DNA from: Xylophilus sp.
GTDB taxonomy: Bacteria; Pseudomonadota; Gammaproteobacteria; Burkholderiales; Burkholderiaceae_C
Assembly (NCBI GenBank): GCA_009914555.1
Contig: WNDY01000034.1
Location: 1-50,427, forward strand
Length of the DNA: 50,427 bases
Direction of reading: 5' to 3'
Shown in pieces: positions 28,822 through 39,778 of the stretch (position 1 is its first letter; each line of letters begins with the position of its first letter). Position numbers and translations under genes: made by a program. Under the pieces are notes generated by a model. It made no database searches and was not told the DNA's origin. It saw only the letters and a list, made by a program, of their open reading frames with translations.

Positions 28822-31196
28822 CTACTGCAGGTCGTACTTCAGTTCCGCGTGGTAGGTGCGCTGCGGGTACGGATGGAAGTTCCAGTACCGGTAGTTGTTG
28901 AGGTTGTCGATGCCGAAGGCCACGCTCCACTGGTGGTCGATCTTCCAGCGCGCCCGCACGTCCACCGTGAAGAAGCGCGAGACGCCCATGTAGGTGAAGC
29001 CGTTGACGTCGCTGTTGTCCAGCGTACGGAACTGGCTGCCGCTGTAGCGCGCCGCGGCGCTGGCCGACCAGCCGTTGTCGAAGCGCCAGCCGGCTTGGAG
29101 CGTGGCCCGCCAGCGCGGTATGTTGGGCTGGCGTTTGCCGAGGGTGTCGCCGGGCACGCTGACGTAGCCGGCATTCTCCTTGGTATCACCGATTCGGCGT
29201 AGGTCAGGCTGCCCGACAGGTCCAGCCCCTGGAGCAGCACGTTCTCGCCGGTGAGCGAGGTCTCCAGGCCCCAGGTCTCGATGCGGCCGACGTTCTGCAC
29301 GCGGGTGACGGTGGCGTTGGCCGCGGTGTCGAGGATGCTCTGCGAGAACAGCGCGTCGCGCGTGGTCTCGCGGAAGGCGGTGACGCGCCACAGCGCGCTG
29401 CCCAGGTCCTTCTCGATGCTGAGTTCGCCGGTCCACGAACGCTCGGGCCGCAGGTTGGGATCGTTGATGTAGCGCGAATTGGTGGTCGAGGTGGCGCCGT
29501 ACAGCTCGAACACGGTGAGCATGCGCACCGCGCGGCCGAGCGATGCCTTGAGTACCGTGTCCTCGGCCCAGCGGTAGGACAGCGCGGCCTTGGGCGACAG
29601 GTAGTGCGAGCGGCGCGGCGCCCAGGTCTGGTCGTAGCCGCCGGCGGCGATGCGGGTGACGCCGTCGCGCGCCGTCCAGGTCTCCGAGCGCAGGCCCAGC
29701 ACAGCGAGCCAGTCCGGCGCGAAGCGCCAGCTGTCCTGGCCGTAGAGGCTTTGCCGCTGCGTGCGGCCGCCGACCTGGCTGGCGAGGCTGGAGCCGGGGG
29801 CGCCGGGCGCGTCGCGGGTCCAGTCGCTGGCGAGGTTGGAGGTGAGGTAGCGCAGGCGGTAGCGGTCGAACTGGTAGCCGAAGTCCACCACGTGCGTGCC
29901 CCGCGGCCCCTGCGGCCGCCAGGTGCCGGCGAGGCGCAGGTTGGCCCAGCCGGTGCCGCTGCCGTCGGCCAGCGTGCCCGGGCCGCCCGTGAGCGCGGCG
30001 GGCAGCACGGCGGCAGTGCCGTTCTGGCGCTTGTCGTCCTTGTCGTAGTCGTAGAGGCTGGCCGCGGCCTCCCAGTCGAACGTGCCCTGCGTGTTCGACT
30101 TGAGCGACAGGCCGTGCATGAAGTGGGTCAGGCTCTCGTTGGTGAGCGCGAAGTCGCTGCCGGTCAGCGCCGCGTACTGCCGTCCGTCGATCACGACCGG
30201 CCCGCTGGTGAGCGTCTGGCCGGTGGCGGCGTTGGTCAGGTAGGACGCGGAGCGTCCGCGCGAGTCGTTCTGCCACACGCCCAGCAGGTAGCTGGCGCGC
30301 AGCGTGGGCGTGATGTCGTAGGCCACCTTGGCCTTGAGGTGGTCCTGCCGCGTGTGGTACTGCGTGCCCGAGCCGATGACGTAGACCGGCGCGCCGGCGG
30401 TGTTGCGGTCGGCCACGGCGCCGCTGGCCGCGGTACCGCTGGTGGGCGCGGCGCCGGTGCTCGCGGCCCGCGTGGCGAAGGTGAGCGGCTGGCTGTCGCC
30501 GTCGGTGCGGTCCACGTGCAGCCACCACGACCAGTCGCCCTGGCGGTTGCCGAGCGAGGCGCTGGCCTGCCAAGTGTGGTAGGTGGCATGGGTGGCGTAG
30601 AGGTTGAACGGCTGGCTCGCGTAGCCGATGCGCGCATGGGCCTCGAACCCGGTGGGCATGCGGGTGAGATAGTCGACCACCGCGCCGACCGAGTTGCCGG
30701 GGTAGGCGGCGGAGAACGGGCCGTACATCACGTCCACCCGCTCGATCTCCTCGGGCGTGAACATGCCCCAGCGCGGCGGAAAGCCGAGGCCGCCCGTGCC
30801 GTTGCCGAGGAAGTTCGACAGCAGGATGCCGTCGGCATAGACGGCCGAGCGCGCCGAATTGCCGGTGCCCGAGGCGCGGCTGGAGAGGATGGCGTGGTTG
30901 TAGTCGCCCGCATAGCGCTTGCGCACCAGCAGACTCGGGAAGTACTTGAGCGCGTCCTCGCTGTCGGTGGCGTTGACGCGCTCGGCGATGGCCTCGGCAT
31001 CGATGCTCTCGGTGGTGGTCGGGATGGTGGTGAGCAGCGACGACGGGCGGCCGGACTGGATGGTGATCACGCCCAGGTCCTTGACGGCGGGGGCGGCGTC
31101 GGCGGCCTGGACGGCGGCGGCCGGCAGGGTGAGCAGGGCCGCGACCAGCGGCCGCGGGGCGAAGGGAATCGTACGGGTGGAACGGATGGCCTGCAT
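28822..31196 (-). pseudogene. TonB-dependent outer-membrane receptor, frameshifted
   Basis: About 790 codons. The signal peptide ends ...AAAVQAAD. A plug domain follows (DLGVITIQSGRPSSLL, SEDALKYFPSLLVRKRY, ERVDVMYGPFSAAYPGNSVGAVV), then a beta-barrel. The frame shifts at about 29186-29196 (SLTYAES then GDTKENAGYVSVPG in another frame); the total is one base short of a multiple of three. The last strands read to the end in the second frame (YHAELKYDLQ). Linkage to a DUF2946 gene suggests copper or another metal complex as substrate. This is inference. Confidence 0.85.
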
Positions 31197-31277
31197 GGCG
31201 TGCTTTCTTCTGAAACGGAGGCGAGGCCGCACCCGCGCACACGGATGGCGGCGGGTCCGGCAGGAAGCGAAGGGGTT

Positions 31278-31637
31278 TCAGGAGAAGGCGGGCGGCCCGC
31301 GCGGCGGCAGCGACGCGCCGGCCATCCAGGCCAAGCGCGCGGCTACGGCCGGCCGCAGCGCGTGGGCGCAGGCGCAGTGCGGCACGAAGGGCGGGATGTG
31401 CTGGCGCGGCGGCGGGCCGGCCAGTGTCATGCACAGCGGGCAGTCCATGCCGGCGGAGAGCTTGACGACGCTGCCGTCGTCGCCTGCGACGATGAGCTTC
31501 ATGCCGCTGGCGCCGGCGCAGACCATTTCGAACGAGGCCAGCCGCAGCGCGGCGCTGGCCACGGACACGGCGACGAAAAGCGCAAACCAGGCCAGCACGA
31601 GACTGGCCAGGAAGCGGGCATGTCGCAAGGTCTGCAT
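31278..31637 (-). CDS. DUF2946 protein, copy 2
   Basis: 119-aa paralog of the protein at 17321-17683. The N-terminal membrane segment (LASLVLAWFALFVAVSVASA) precedes FEMVCAGASGMKLIVAGDDG and GMDCPLCMTL, with a His/Cys-containing stretch (RQHIPPFVPHCACAHA) that copy 1 lacks, and it ends LPPRGPPAFS. The extra His and Cys suggest more metal ligands. It lies 81 bp upstream of the TonB receptor on the same strand, so both probably form a metal-uptake operon. Confidence 0.75.
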   Translation of the reverse strand: MQTLRHARFLASLVLAWFALFVAVSVASAALRLASFEMVCAGASGMKLIVAGDDGSVVKLSAGMDCPLCMTLAGPPPRQHIPPFVPHCACAHALRPAVAARLAWMAGASLPPRGPPAFS

Positions 31638-31698
31638 GGGCGGCGACTGTAGCAAAGCCGGTCTGCACCAGCCCGCGCTCCTTTGCCCCGTCCGAACT

Positions 31699-32598
31699 TC
31701 AGCGCGGCACGCAGCCCAGCCGCGACGTGGGCGCCCGCCCCAGCGCCTGCAGGATGCCGCGGCCCGCATCGAGCAACCGGCCGAGGTCGATGCCGGTCTC
31801 GTAGCCCATGGCGTGCAGCGTGTGGACCAGATCCTCGCTAGCCACGTTGCCCGAAGCGCCGGCCGCGTACGGGCAGCCGCCGAGCCCGGCCACAGAGCTG
31901 TCGAAGATGCGCAGGCCCATGTCCAGCGCCGCGCAGGCGTTGGCGATGGCGGTGCCGTAGGTGTCGTGGAAATGGCCCGCGAGCTGCCGCGCGGGAATCT
32001 CGCGCAGGCACGCCTCCAGCAGCGCGCGCGTGGAGGCCGGGGTGCCGCGGCCGATGGTGTCGCCCAGCGAGATCTCGTGGCAGCCCATGTCGAGCAGCCG
32101 CCGGGCCACGCGCAGCACGGCCGCGGGCGCGACCGGCCCTTCGTAGGGGCAGCCCAGCACGCAGGAGACGTAGCCGCGCACCGGCACGCCGGCCTCCAGC
32201 GCCCGGCGCAGCACCGGCGCGAAGCGCTCGAGGCTCTCGTCGATGCTGCAGTTGATGTTGCGCTGCGAGAAGCTTTCGGAGGCGGCGCCGAACACCGCCA
32301 CCTCGTCGCAGCGCGCGGCCAGTGCCGCCTCCAGTCCCTGCAGGTTGGGCGTGAGCGCGCTGTAGCAGACGCCGGGCGCGCGGGCGATGCGCTGCATCAC
32401 CTCGGCGCTGTCGGCCATCTGCGGCACCCACCTGGGCGAGACGAACGAGGCCGCCTCGATGAAGCGCACGCCCGCGGCGGCGAGCTGGTCGACCAGCACG
32501 ACCTTGGCGGCCAGCGGCACGTGCCGCGCCTCGTTCTGCAGGCCGTCGCGCGGGCCGACGTCGACGATCTTGACCTGGCGGTCGGTGGCGCTGTGCAT
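31699..32598 (-). CDS. mvaB: hydroxymethylglutaryl-CoA lyase
   Basis: 299-aa TIM-barrel lyase of the HMGL family, which splits HMG-CoA to acetoacetate and acetyl-CoA. DVGPRDGLQNE carries the catalytic Arg and Asp, HFHDTYGTAIANA holds the metal-ligand His pair, and GLGGCPYAAGASGNVASEDLV has the active-site Cys loop. Length is normal. It is the last gene of the minus-strand HMG-CoA operon, 12 bp after the transporter gene. Confidence 0.94.
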   Translation of the reverse strand: MHSATDRQVKIVDVGPRDGLQNEARHVPLAAKVVLVDQLAAAGVRFIEAASFVSPRWVPQMADSAEVMQRIARAPGVCYSALTPNLQGLEAALAARCDEVAVFGAASESFSQRNINCSIDESLERFAPVLRRALEAGVPVRGYVSCVLGCPYEGPVAPAAVLRVARRLLDMGCHEISLGDTIGRGTPASTRALLEACLREIPARQLAGHFHDTYGTAIANACAALDMGLRIFDSSVAGLGGCPYAAGASGNVASEDLVHTLHAMGYETGIDLGRLLDAGRGILQALGRAPTSRLGCVPR

Positions 32599-32610
32599 CT
32601 GCGGCCCCGG

Positions 32611-33990
32611 TCAGAACAGCTTGACCAGCGCCGGCACGCTCAGCACCGCCGTGTAGTAGCCCATGAACTGCACGCCGATGTTGAAGCCCACCAGCCGCTC
32701 CAGGAAGCCGCCGAGCATCCCGACCGACAGGATCACGAGCAGGCCCAGCGGGCCGCCCTCCCAGAGGCCGATGACCAGCACCAGGCCGATGAAGGTGGCG
32801 ATCACCGCCTCGTGGCTGACCTTGCGCGCGACGAAGGACGCCGCGCGGTGCGCATAGTTCATCGCGAACGGATAGGCGACCAGCAGCGCGATGACCACGG
32901 CGGCCAGGCTGAACCAGAAGAACTCCGGCACGGAGAGCATGTTGTGCAGGTTGTCGATGCGGCCGGTCGCGCTGTCCACGGAGAAGCGCGGCGGGGCATT
33001 GAACAGCGGGCCGGCCGGGCCCGCGGCCACCGGGCTCAGGGGCAGGCCGAAGGCAATCAGCGGGATCAGCGTCTCGGCGATGTAGGTCGACTCCGAGATG
33101 CCGTTGCGCGCGGTGATCACCGTGGTGACGCGCTCGTGGGCCTGCTTGATGCGCCCGCCGATGATTTCGCCCACCACCACGGCCATCGCCACCGGGCTGA
33201 ACACGAAGGTGGCGCTCGACACGGCCGCGGCCGCGGCGGTGACGCGGACCTGCCGCCGGCTCATCACCTTCAGCGGATTGGGGAAGTAGCCGGTCCATGC
33301 CTTCATGTCAGGCGCCAGCGAGAACAGCTTGTACTGCTCGCGCCGCATGCCCTGGCGCGCCTGCGGCGACAGCAGCGAGAACAGCGAGGCGATCAGCGGC
33401 GCCACCGCGATGCCGAGGAAGTAGCTGACGGAGAGCTTCACGCCGTACTTCACCGTGAGGTTCTGCAACGCCACGATCAGCAGCACGAACGGGACCAGTG
33501 CCAGCATGGCCGCCCAGCGCCCGGCCGAGAAATAGGCGATCAGGAAGGCCGCGCAGAGGAACACCCAGGGCGCGAACTGCTTGATCATCTCGCCGAACGG
33601 CGCCAGCACCATCGCGCAGGCGATCGAAATCGGCACCGCGATCAGCGCCGCGAGCGCGCCGCCGGAGATCATCTTGCGCAGCGCCACGTGCGGCACGCCG
33701 AGCCGCCGCAACTGGTTGGCGTCGCCGATCAGCGCGACCGCCGAGGTATCGCCGGGAATGCCCAGCAGGGCCGTGGGCACCGCGTGCGTCATGTGCTTGG
33801 CGACGGCGCCGGCGATGAAGAAGGACAGGACCGAGGCCGGCGGCGCGCCGAGCAGCACCACCAGCATGGTCAGCGGCGCCAGCGTGGTGGTCTCGTCGGT
33901 GCCCGAGATGAGGCCGATGGCCGAGAACAGCACGGCGCCCAGCAGCGCGAAGCCGACCGCGTTGAGTATTTCCATCATCAGCGGGTCCAT
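32611..33990 (-). CDS. TctA-like tripartite tricarboxylate transporter permease
   Basis: 459-aa membrane protein with about 10-12 segments. The segment ISGTDETTTLAPLTMLVVLLG and the motif TALLGIPGDTSAVAL resemble the G-x-PG loops of TctA permeases, although the sequence is divergent from classic TctA. No TctC binding protein or TctB is recognisable nearby; the small membrane protein directly upstream (2-bp gap) may be the partner. In this operon it is expected to import a carboxylate such as mevalonate, HMG or a methyl-dicarboxylate. Confidence 0.75.
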   Translation of the reverse strand: MDPLMMEILNAVGFALLGAVLFSAIGLISGTDETTTLAPLTMLVVLLGAPPASVLSFFIAGAVAKHMTHAVPTALLGIPGDTSAVALIGDANQLRRLGVPHVALRKMISGGALAALIAVPISIACAMVLAPFGEMIKQFAPWVFLCAAFLIAYFSAGRWAAMLALVPFVLLIVALQNLTVKYGVKLSVSYFLGIAVAPLIASLFSLLSPQARQGMRREQYKLFSLAPDMKAWTGYFPNPLKVMSRRQVRVTAAAAAVSSATFVFSPVAMAVVVGEIIGGRIKQAHERVTTVITARNGISESTYIAETLIPLIAFGLPLSPVAAGPAGPLFNAPPRFSVDSATGRIDNLHNMLSVPEFFWFSLAAVVIALLVAYPFAMNYAHRAASFVARKVSHEAVIATFIGLVLVIGLWEGGPLGLLVILSVGMLGGFLERLVGFNIGVQFMGYYTAVLSVPALVKLF

Positions 33991-33992
33991 GG

Positions 33993-34517
33993 TCAGGCTC
34001 CCGTCTCGCCCAGCGCGGGCGTGAACGGCCCGGGCCGCTGCTGCGCCGACCGGCCCTCGCGCCCGGGAGGCTGCGCATGCGCATGCTGGATCTGCTCGAA
34101 CAGTTCGTACAGTCCGAGCTCCCGCAGCTCGGCCGCGACTTCCGGGGACAGGTCCTCGATACGGCCGATGTCACCGTACTGTGCAACCAGGTCGGCCACG
34201 ACGGCGCTGCGCAGCTTCTCGTCCACCACCTCCTCGACCACCGTGCGCTTGGGCTTGAAAAATGCGGCGCTGACCACGCCGCCGATCAGGCAGCCGAGGA
34301 TGCCCGCCAGCATCGCGTAGGCCGGCACCATCTGCGGATCCGACAGCAGGCGGGCCAGCGACCAGCGCGCCGAGAAATAGGTGCCGAGGCTGATGGCCGC
34401 GCCCAGCGCGACGGCCCAGGCCAGGTGCCCGGCGTCGATGGTGTCGCCCCAGACCTCGTACAGGGCGGGGCGCCCGGCGGCTGGCGCCAGCGGCGCCGGT
34501 TGTGCATGCTGCTGCAT
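33993..34517 (-). CDS. small membrane protein beside TctA-like permease
   Basis: 174-aa protein with two membrane segments (HLAWAVALGAAISLGTYFSA; MLAGILGCLIGGVVSAAFF) and a charged C-terminal cytoplasmic region (ELRELGLYELFEQIQHAHA, then a Pro/Arg-rich end). I do not recognise a family. The start has GGAGG at good distance. Two bases separate it from the permease gene, so it is probably a subunit of the same transporter, in the place of TctB. Confidence 0.65.
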   Translation of the reverse strand: MQQHAQPAPLAPAAGRPALYEVWGDTIDAGHLAWAVALGAAISLGTYFSARWSLARLLSDPQMVPAYAMLAGILGCLIGGVVSAAFFKPKRTVVEEVVDEKLRSAVVADLVAQYGDIGRIEDLSPEVAAELRELGLYELFEQIQHAHAQPPGREGRSAQQRPGPFTPALGETGA

Positions 34518-34612
34518 GGTGTCTTCCTCCATCGGTGGATGTGTGCTTGCGGTTGCGGTACGCCGCTTCCATCGCCCGGATGCTGGCGATGCCGCGGGCG
34601 TCCAGGCGGAAT

Positions 34613-35050
34613 TCATTCAGCTGCGCCCGCCCCGGCGCGGCGCACCACGGCGCTGCCCAGCGTGGTGGCCTGCCCGGCGGCGTTGGTGACCGCCAGCGAG
34701 AGGCTCACGCGGTCGCCGTCCACCCCGGCCACGGTGCCGCCGACCGTCAGCGGCTCGTCGGCGTAGGCGCTGGCACGGTTCTGGTACCGGAAGGAGAGCA
34801 GCGCGTCCCCCGGGCCCAGCGCGGCGTAGACCAGCTGCAGCATCCAGTCGCCCTGCAGCGGGCCGTCCACCACCAGGGCCGGATGGCCCTCGACGCCGGT
34901 GACATAGGCCGCGTCGCAGTGGATGCGATGGGGATTCCAGATGGCGGCGTTGTACAGGAAGAGCTGCACGGCGCTCGCCTGCTGACGCACCGCGGGCAGC
35001 GCCTGGCCCGGGCGGGCCTGCGCGAGCATGAAGTCGGCCGGCGTGCTCAT
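34613..35050 (-). CDS. MaoC-like acyl-CoA hydratase, second part
   Basis: 145-aa hotdog-fold protein. YNAAIWNPHRIHCDAAYVTG contains the catalytic-type (N/D)PHxxH element of MaoC hydratases (His of RIHCD), followed by LVVDGPLQGDWMLQLV. It overlaps the preceding gene by 4 bp (ATGA), so the two make the halves of one two-domain hydratase like mesaconyl-CoA or 3-methylglutaconyl-CoA hydratases. Confidence 0.8.
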   Translation of the reverse strand: MSTPADFMLAQARPGQALPAVRQQASAVQLFLYNAAIWNPHRIHCDAAYVTGVEGHPALVVDGPLQGDWMLQLVYAALGPGDALLSFRYQNRASAYADEPLTVGGTVAGVDGDRVSLSLAVTNAAGQATTLGSAVVRRAGAGAAE

Positions 35051-35502
35051 CGCGCGATCCTCGTCAGTCGCTCGACCGCCACGGCCTCGCCGCCGGCGCG
35101 CTCGAAGCGGTTTTCGATCACCAGGAAGATCAGCGGCCCCTGGCTGCCTTCCTTTTCGTAGATGTCCTTGAGCGTGCGGCGCACCGTGAGCGCGTCGCCG
35201 GGGCGGATGGCGCCGAACACCTCGTACTCGCTGCCGCCGGCCATGATGCGCTCGAGGGGCAGTGCGGGAATCAGCGGGTCGTCCGGCGGGTGGCCGTCGG
35301 CGCGCAGCTGCGCCAGCGGCGTGATCGGCATCAGCGCGCCGAACAGGAACAGCAGCGGGGCTTCATCGCCGCGGAGGAAGCGCTCCTCGCGCTGCCCGGT
35401 CGCGACGGCGTACTTGCGGATGTCGCTGCGCGTGACCTCGAAGTGCAGCGGCTGCAGGCTGGCGCCCTTGCGGCGCAGGATGTCTTCGGTCAGAAGTGCC
35501 AT
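35047..35502 (-). CDS. FAS1-like/MaoC N-terminal hydratase domain protein
   Basis: 151-aa protein with the fold of the N-terminal half of MaoC-type dehydratases: EVTRSDIRKYAVATGQREERFLRGDEAP, then GSEYEVFGAIRPGDALTVRRTLKDIYEKEGSQG. It forms the non-catalytic half of the hydratase encoded with the overlapping downstream gene. It lies 25 bp after the CoA-transferase gene. Confidence 0.82.
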   Translation of the reverse strand: MALLTEDILRRKGASLQPLHFEVTRSDIRKYAVATGQREERFLRGDEAPLLFLFGALMPITPLAQLRADGHPPDDPLIPALPLERIMAGGSEYEVFGAIRPGDALTVRRTLKDIYEKEGSQGPLIFLVIENRFERAGGEAVAVERLTRIAR

Positions 35503-35527
35503 CGCAGGCTCCTTTTCGCGGCGTGCG

Positions 35528-36766
35528 CTAGATGACGCCCAGGCCTTCGAGCGCCCGGTAGCGGTCGTCGTCCAGCCCGAGCCAGCGGCGGTAGACGGCC
35601 TCGTTGTCCTGGCCGGCGCCAGGCGCGCGGGCGTCCCGTTCGAGCGTGCCGAGCGAAAGCTTCACCGGGTTGCCGAAGACCAAGAAGCGCCCGCCCTCGT
35701 AGCCCACCTCGACCAGCATGTCGCGCGCGCGCAGGTGCGGGTCGGCCACGACCTCGTCGATGCCCTTGATCGGCGACAGCGGGAAGCGGTCGCCGACCAT
35801 CTCCTCCAGCTCGGCCTTGGTGTGCCGGCCGCACCAGCGGCGCACCGCCGGGTCGACCTTGCGCTCGTAGACGTCCTGCGAGAAGCGCTGCGCCATGGTG
35901 GCGGTCTCGGGGTCGTTCTCCATCTCGCTGTCGCCGAAGGTGCGGCAGGCCTCGCGCCAGAACTTGTCGGTGTAGGCGCCGCAGAACACGTAGCCGTCCT
36001 TGCAGCGGTAGCGGCCGTAGGGCTTGACGAAGGGATGGCCGTTGCCCGAGGGCACGGTGACCTCGCCGGTCTCGGTGTAGGTGACGATGGCGTTCTCCGT
36101 CAGGGAGACGATCGCATCCTGCTGAGACACGTCCACCCGCTGGCCCTGGCCGCTCTTCTCGGCCTCGCGCAACGCCGCCAGCGTGCCGATGGCTGCGAAC
36201 AGCCCGGCCGAGAGATCGCCCAGCACCGTGCCCACGCGCATCGGCTCTTCCTGCAGGCCGTTCATGGACCACAGGCCGCCGGTGGCCTGCGCGGTGCTGT
36301 CGTAGGCCGGCCGGCTGCGGTTGGGGCCGCGCTGGCCGAATCCGCTGATGGCCGTATGCACGATGGCCGGGTTGTGCTGCTTCAGCACCTCGTAGCCCAG
36401 GCCCAGCCTGTCCATGGTGCCGGGGCGGAAGTTCTCCATCACCACCTGCGCGCGGGCCACCATGTCCAGGAACAGGCGCCGGCCTTCGGCATGCTTGAGG
36501 TCGAGCTTGACAGCCAGCTTGTTGCGGTTGTACTGCGCGAAGAAGCCGCTGACCTGCTGCCTGGACTGCTGCCGGCTGAAGGGCGGGCATTCGCGCGTCA
36601 GGTCGGGGTCGCCGGGGTGCTCGATCTTGATCACGGTGGCGCCCAGGTCGGCCAGGACCATGGCGCAGTAGGGGCCGGCCACCACCCGGGTGAGGTCCAG
36701 CACCACCACGCCGCGCAGCGCGCCGCGCGCGCGCAGGATGTCCTGGGGATTGTCTTGAAATGGCAT
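35528..36766 (-). CDS. CaiB/BaiF-family (class III) CoA-transferase
   Basis: 412-aa class III CoA-transferase. VVVLDLTRVVAGPYCAMVLADLGA starts the domain, VVMENFRPGTMDRLGLGY is conserved, and the catalytic Asp is in RPAYDSTAQATGG. It moves CoA between carboxylic acids; in this operon the acceptor may be 3-methylglutaconate, HMG or a similar diacid. The start at 36766 opens the conserved region; the frame is open further upstream without support. The gap to the upstream mvaA is 103 bp with nothing recognisable in it. Confidence 0.92.
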   Translation of the reverse strand: MPFQDNPQDILRARGALRGVVVLDLTRVVAGPYCAMVLADLGATVIKIEHPGDPDLTRECPPFSRQQSRQQVSGFFAQYNRNKLAVKLDLKHAEGRRLFLDMVARAQVVMENFRPGTMDRLGLGYEVLKQHNPAIVHTAISGFGQRGPNRSRPAYDSTAQATGGLWSMNGLQEEPMRVGTVLGDLSAGLFAAIGTLAALREAEKSGQGQRVDVSQQDAIVSLTENAIVTYTETGEVTVPSGNGHPFVKPYGRYRCKDGYVFCGAYTDKFWREACRTFGDSEMENDPETATMAQRFSQDVYERKVDPAVRRWCGRHTKAELEEMVGDRFPLSPIKGIDEVVADPHLRARDMLVEVGYEGGRFLVFGNPVKLSLGTLERDARAPGAGQDNEAVYRRWLGLDDDRYRALEGLGVI

Positions 36767-36869
36767 ATGTCGTCTCAGTCCATGCGTTGTGCGGCCCATG
36801 CGCGGCGCCCGCCCCATCGGCGGGCCGCCGCCGGGCCGGGCGCCACCATGGACGGAAGGATCGCGGCCA

Positions 36870-38159
<1,290 letters not shown>

Positions 38160-38209
38160 GGAAGGCATCTCCTGAAATCGATCAATCTGATCGCCGGACT
38201 GTAGGCAAG

Positions 38210-38233
38210 CTGTACCTCCAGAAAAAGGTACAG
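38210..38233. promoter_or_regulatory. palindromic operator between mvaA operon and MocR gene
   Basis: CTGTACCT-N8-AGGTACAG, a perfect 8-bp inverted repeat with an A-rich centre. A further half-site, ACAGTACC, lies at 38243-38250. It sits in the 146-bp divergent gap and is the likely binding site of the MocR-type regulator; GntR-family proteins often bind GTAC-centred sites. Confidence 0.7.
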
Positions 38234-38305
38234 TTTGCGAGAACAGTACCATCGCACTGCAACATGGACCGCCGCGCCGCGGCGCACCGCACAGGAGGGC
38301 AACAC

Positions 38306-39721
38306 ATGGCGGCAGGCAAGGGGCGTTCGTCGTCGATCGCCGAGAGGCTGGCGGACCTGATCGGGCAGCAGATCGCCGACGGCGCCTACGGCGCCGGCGA
38401 CAAGCTGCCCTCGCTGCGCGAACTGGCGCAGCTGCACCGCTATTCCAAGAACACCGTCGTCGCCGCCTTCGACCTGCTCGTGTCACGCGGCGTGGTGGAG
38501 CCGCGGCGCGGCTCCGGCTTCTTCGTGCTGGAGACGGCCCGGCGCGCGCAGCGCGCCGACGAGAATGCCGGCCAGCTGGGCCGGGCGATGGACATCGTCT
38601 GGCTCATGCGCGAGCAGCTCAAGACCGAGCCCGGCGCCGTCGGCGTCGGCGACGGCTTTCCGCCGGTGGACTGGCTGGCCGACATGCGGCTCGACCGCTA
38701 CCACCAGAAGGTGGTGCGTACCGGCCTCGGCGCGCTGTTCCGCTACGGCAGCCGCTACGGCTATGCGCCGCTGCGCGACAGCCTGGTGCGCAAGCTCGGC
38801 GATTTCGGCCTGCACGCCGCGCCGGGCCAGCTGGTGCTGACGCACGGCGCCAACGACGCGATGGACCTGGTCATCCGCTACTTCGTGCCGCCCGATGCCA
38901 CGGTGCTGGTGGACGAGCCGGGCTACTACCCGCTGTTCGGCAAGCTCAAGCTGGCCGGCGCCCGCGTGCTCGGCGTGCCGCGGCTGGCCGACGGGCCCGA
39001 CGTGGCGGCGCTCGAGGCGATCCTGCAGCAGGAGCGCCCGCGCCTGTTCTTCACCCAGTCGCTGGCGCACAACCCGACCGGCTCGGACATCACGGCGGCC
39101 AAGGCCTACCGGGTGCTGCAGCTGGCCGAGCGCCACAACCTGCTGATCGTGGAGGACGATCCGCTGGCCGACTTCAAGCCGACCTCGGCGGTGCGCCTGT
39201 CCACGCTGGACCAGCTGGAGCGCACGATCTACATCGGCAGCTTCTCCAAATCGTTCTCGGCCGCGCTGCGCGTGGGCTTCATTGCCTGCAACGACGCGCT
39301 GGCCAGCGATCTGGCCGACCTCAAGGCGCTGATCCACGTGAGCGGCTCCGAATACTGCGAGCGCATGGTGGACGTGATGCTGCGCGAGGGACACTACGAG
39401 CGCCACCTGGTGCGCCTGCGCCAGAAGCTCGGCCAAGCCACGGCGCAGGCGCTGGCCTGGCTCGACCGCGCCGGCTGCGACGTGTTCGCGCGCAGCCCGC
39501 AGAGCCTCTACCTGTGGGTGGCCTTCCCGGGCGTGGAGGACTCGCTGCCGCTGGCCGAGCAGCTGCTGGCCCGCAAGGTCACGATGGCGCCGGGCCGCGT
39601 GTTCCAGGTCGACCCGTCGGCCGTCTCGCGCTGGTCGCGCTGCAACGTCGGCGCCATGAGCGACCCACGCTTCGCGCAGGCCCTGGCCGGGCTGCCCGCA
39701 TCCGCGGACCTGTCCATATAG
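38306..39721 (+). CDS. MocR-type (GntR/aminotransferase) regulator
   Basis: 471-aa protein. The N-terminal GntR winged helix ([47 protein letters not shown]) is fused to a class I aminotransferase domain with the PLP Lys in [16 protein letters not shown]. Such regulators sense PLP or an amino compound. The start at 38306 follows AGGAGG. It is divergent from mvaA and probably controls that operon. Its TAG stop lies inside repeat copy F. Confidence 0.92.
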   Translation: MAAGKGRSSSIAERLADLIGQQIADGAYGAGDKLPSLRELAQLHRYSKNTVVAAFDLLVSRGVVEPRRGSGFFVLETARRAQRADENAGQLGRAMDIVWLMREQLKTEPGAVGVGDGFPPVDWLADMRLDRYHQKVVRTGLGALFRYGSRYGYAPLRDSLVRKLGDFGLHAAPGQLVLTHGANDAMDLVIRYFVPPDATVLVDEPGYYPLFGKLKLAGARVLGVPRLADGPDVAALEAILQQERPRLFFTQSLAHNPTGSDITAAKAYRVLQLAERHNLLIVEDDPLADFKPTSAVRLSTLDQLERTIYIGSFSKSFSAALRVGFIACNDALASDLADLKALIHVSGSEYCERMVDVMLREGHYERHLVRLRQKLGQATAQALAWLDRAGCDVFARSPQSLYLWVAFPGVEDSLPLAEQLLARKVTMAPGRVFQVDPSAVSRWSRCNVGAMSDPRFAQALAGLPASADLSI

Positions 39722-39776
39722 ACCCAGGGGTAATACCCCATCGCCAGCATGGATAGCTGCCCATGGGCCTATACCA
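39717..39776 (+). repeat. paired TATACCCC element, copy F
   Basis: TATAGACCCAGGGGTAATA at 39717 and TATACC at 39770, starts 53 bp apart. The first box includes the TAG stop of the MocR gene (39719-39721) and, like copies A, C and D, is followed by GGGG. It fills the 57-bp gap to the convergent DUF2242 gene. Confidence 0.7.
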
Positions 39777-39778
39777 CT

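Noticed and set aside
30919..34320. 1133-codon open frame on the plus strand
   Set aside because: Antisense to the TonB receptor, DUF2946, mvaB and tctA-like genes; low-complexity Arg/His/Gln-rich translation typical of GC-rich shadow frames.
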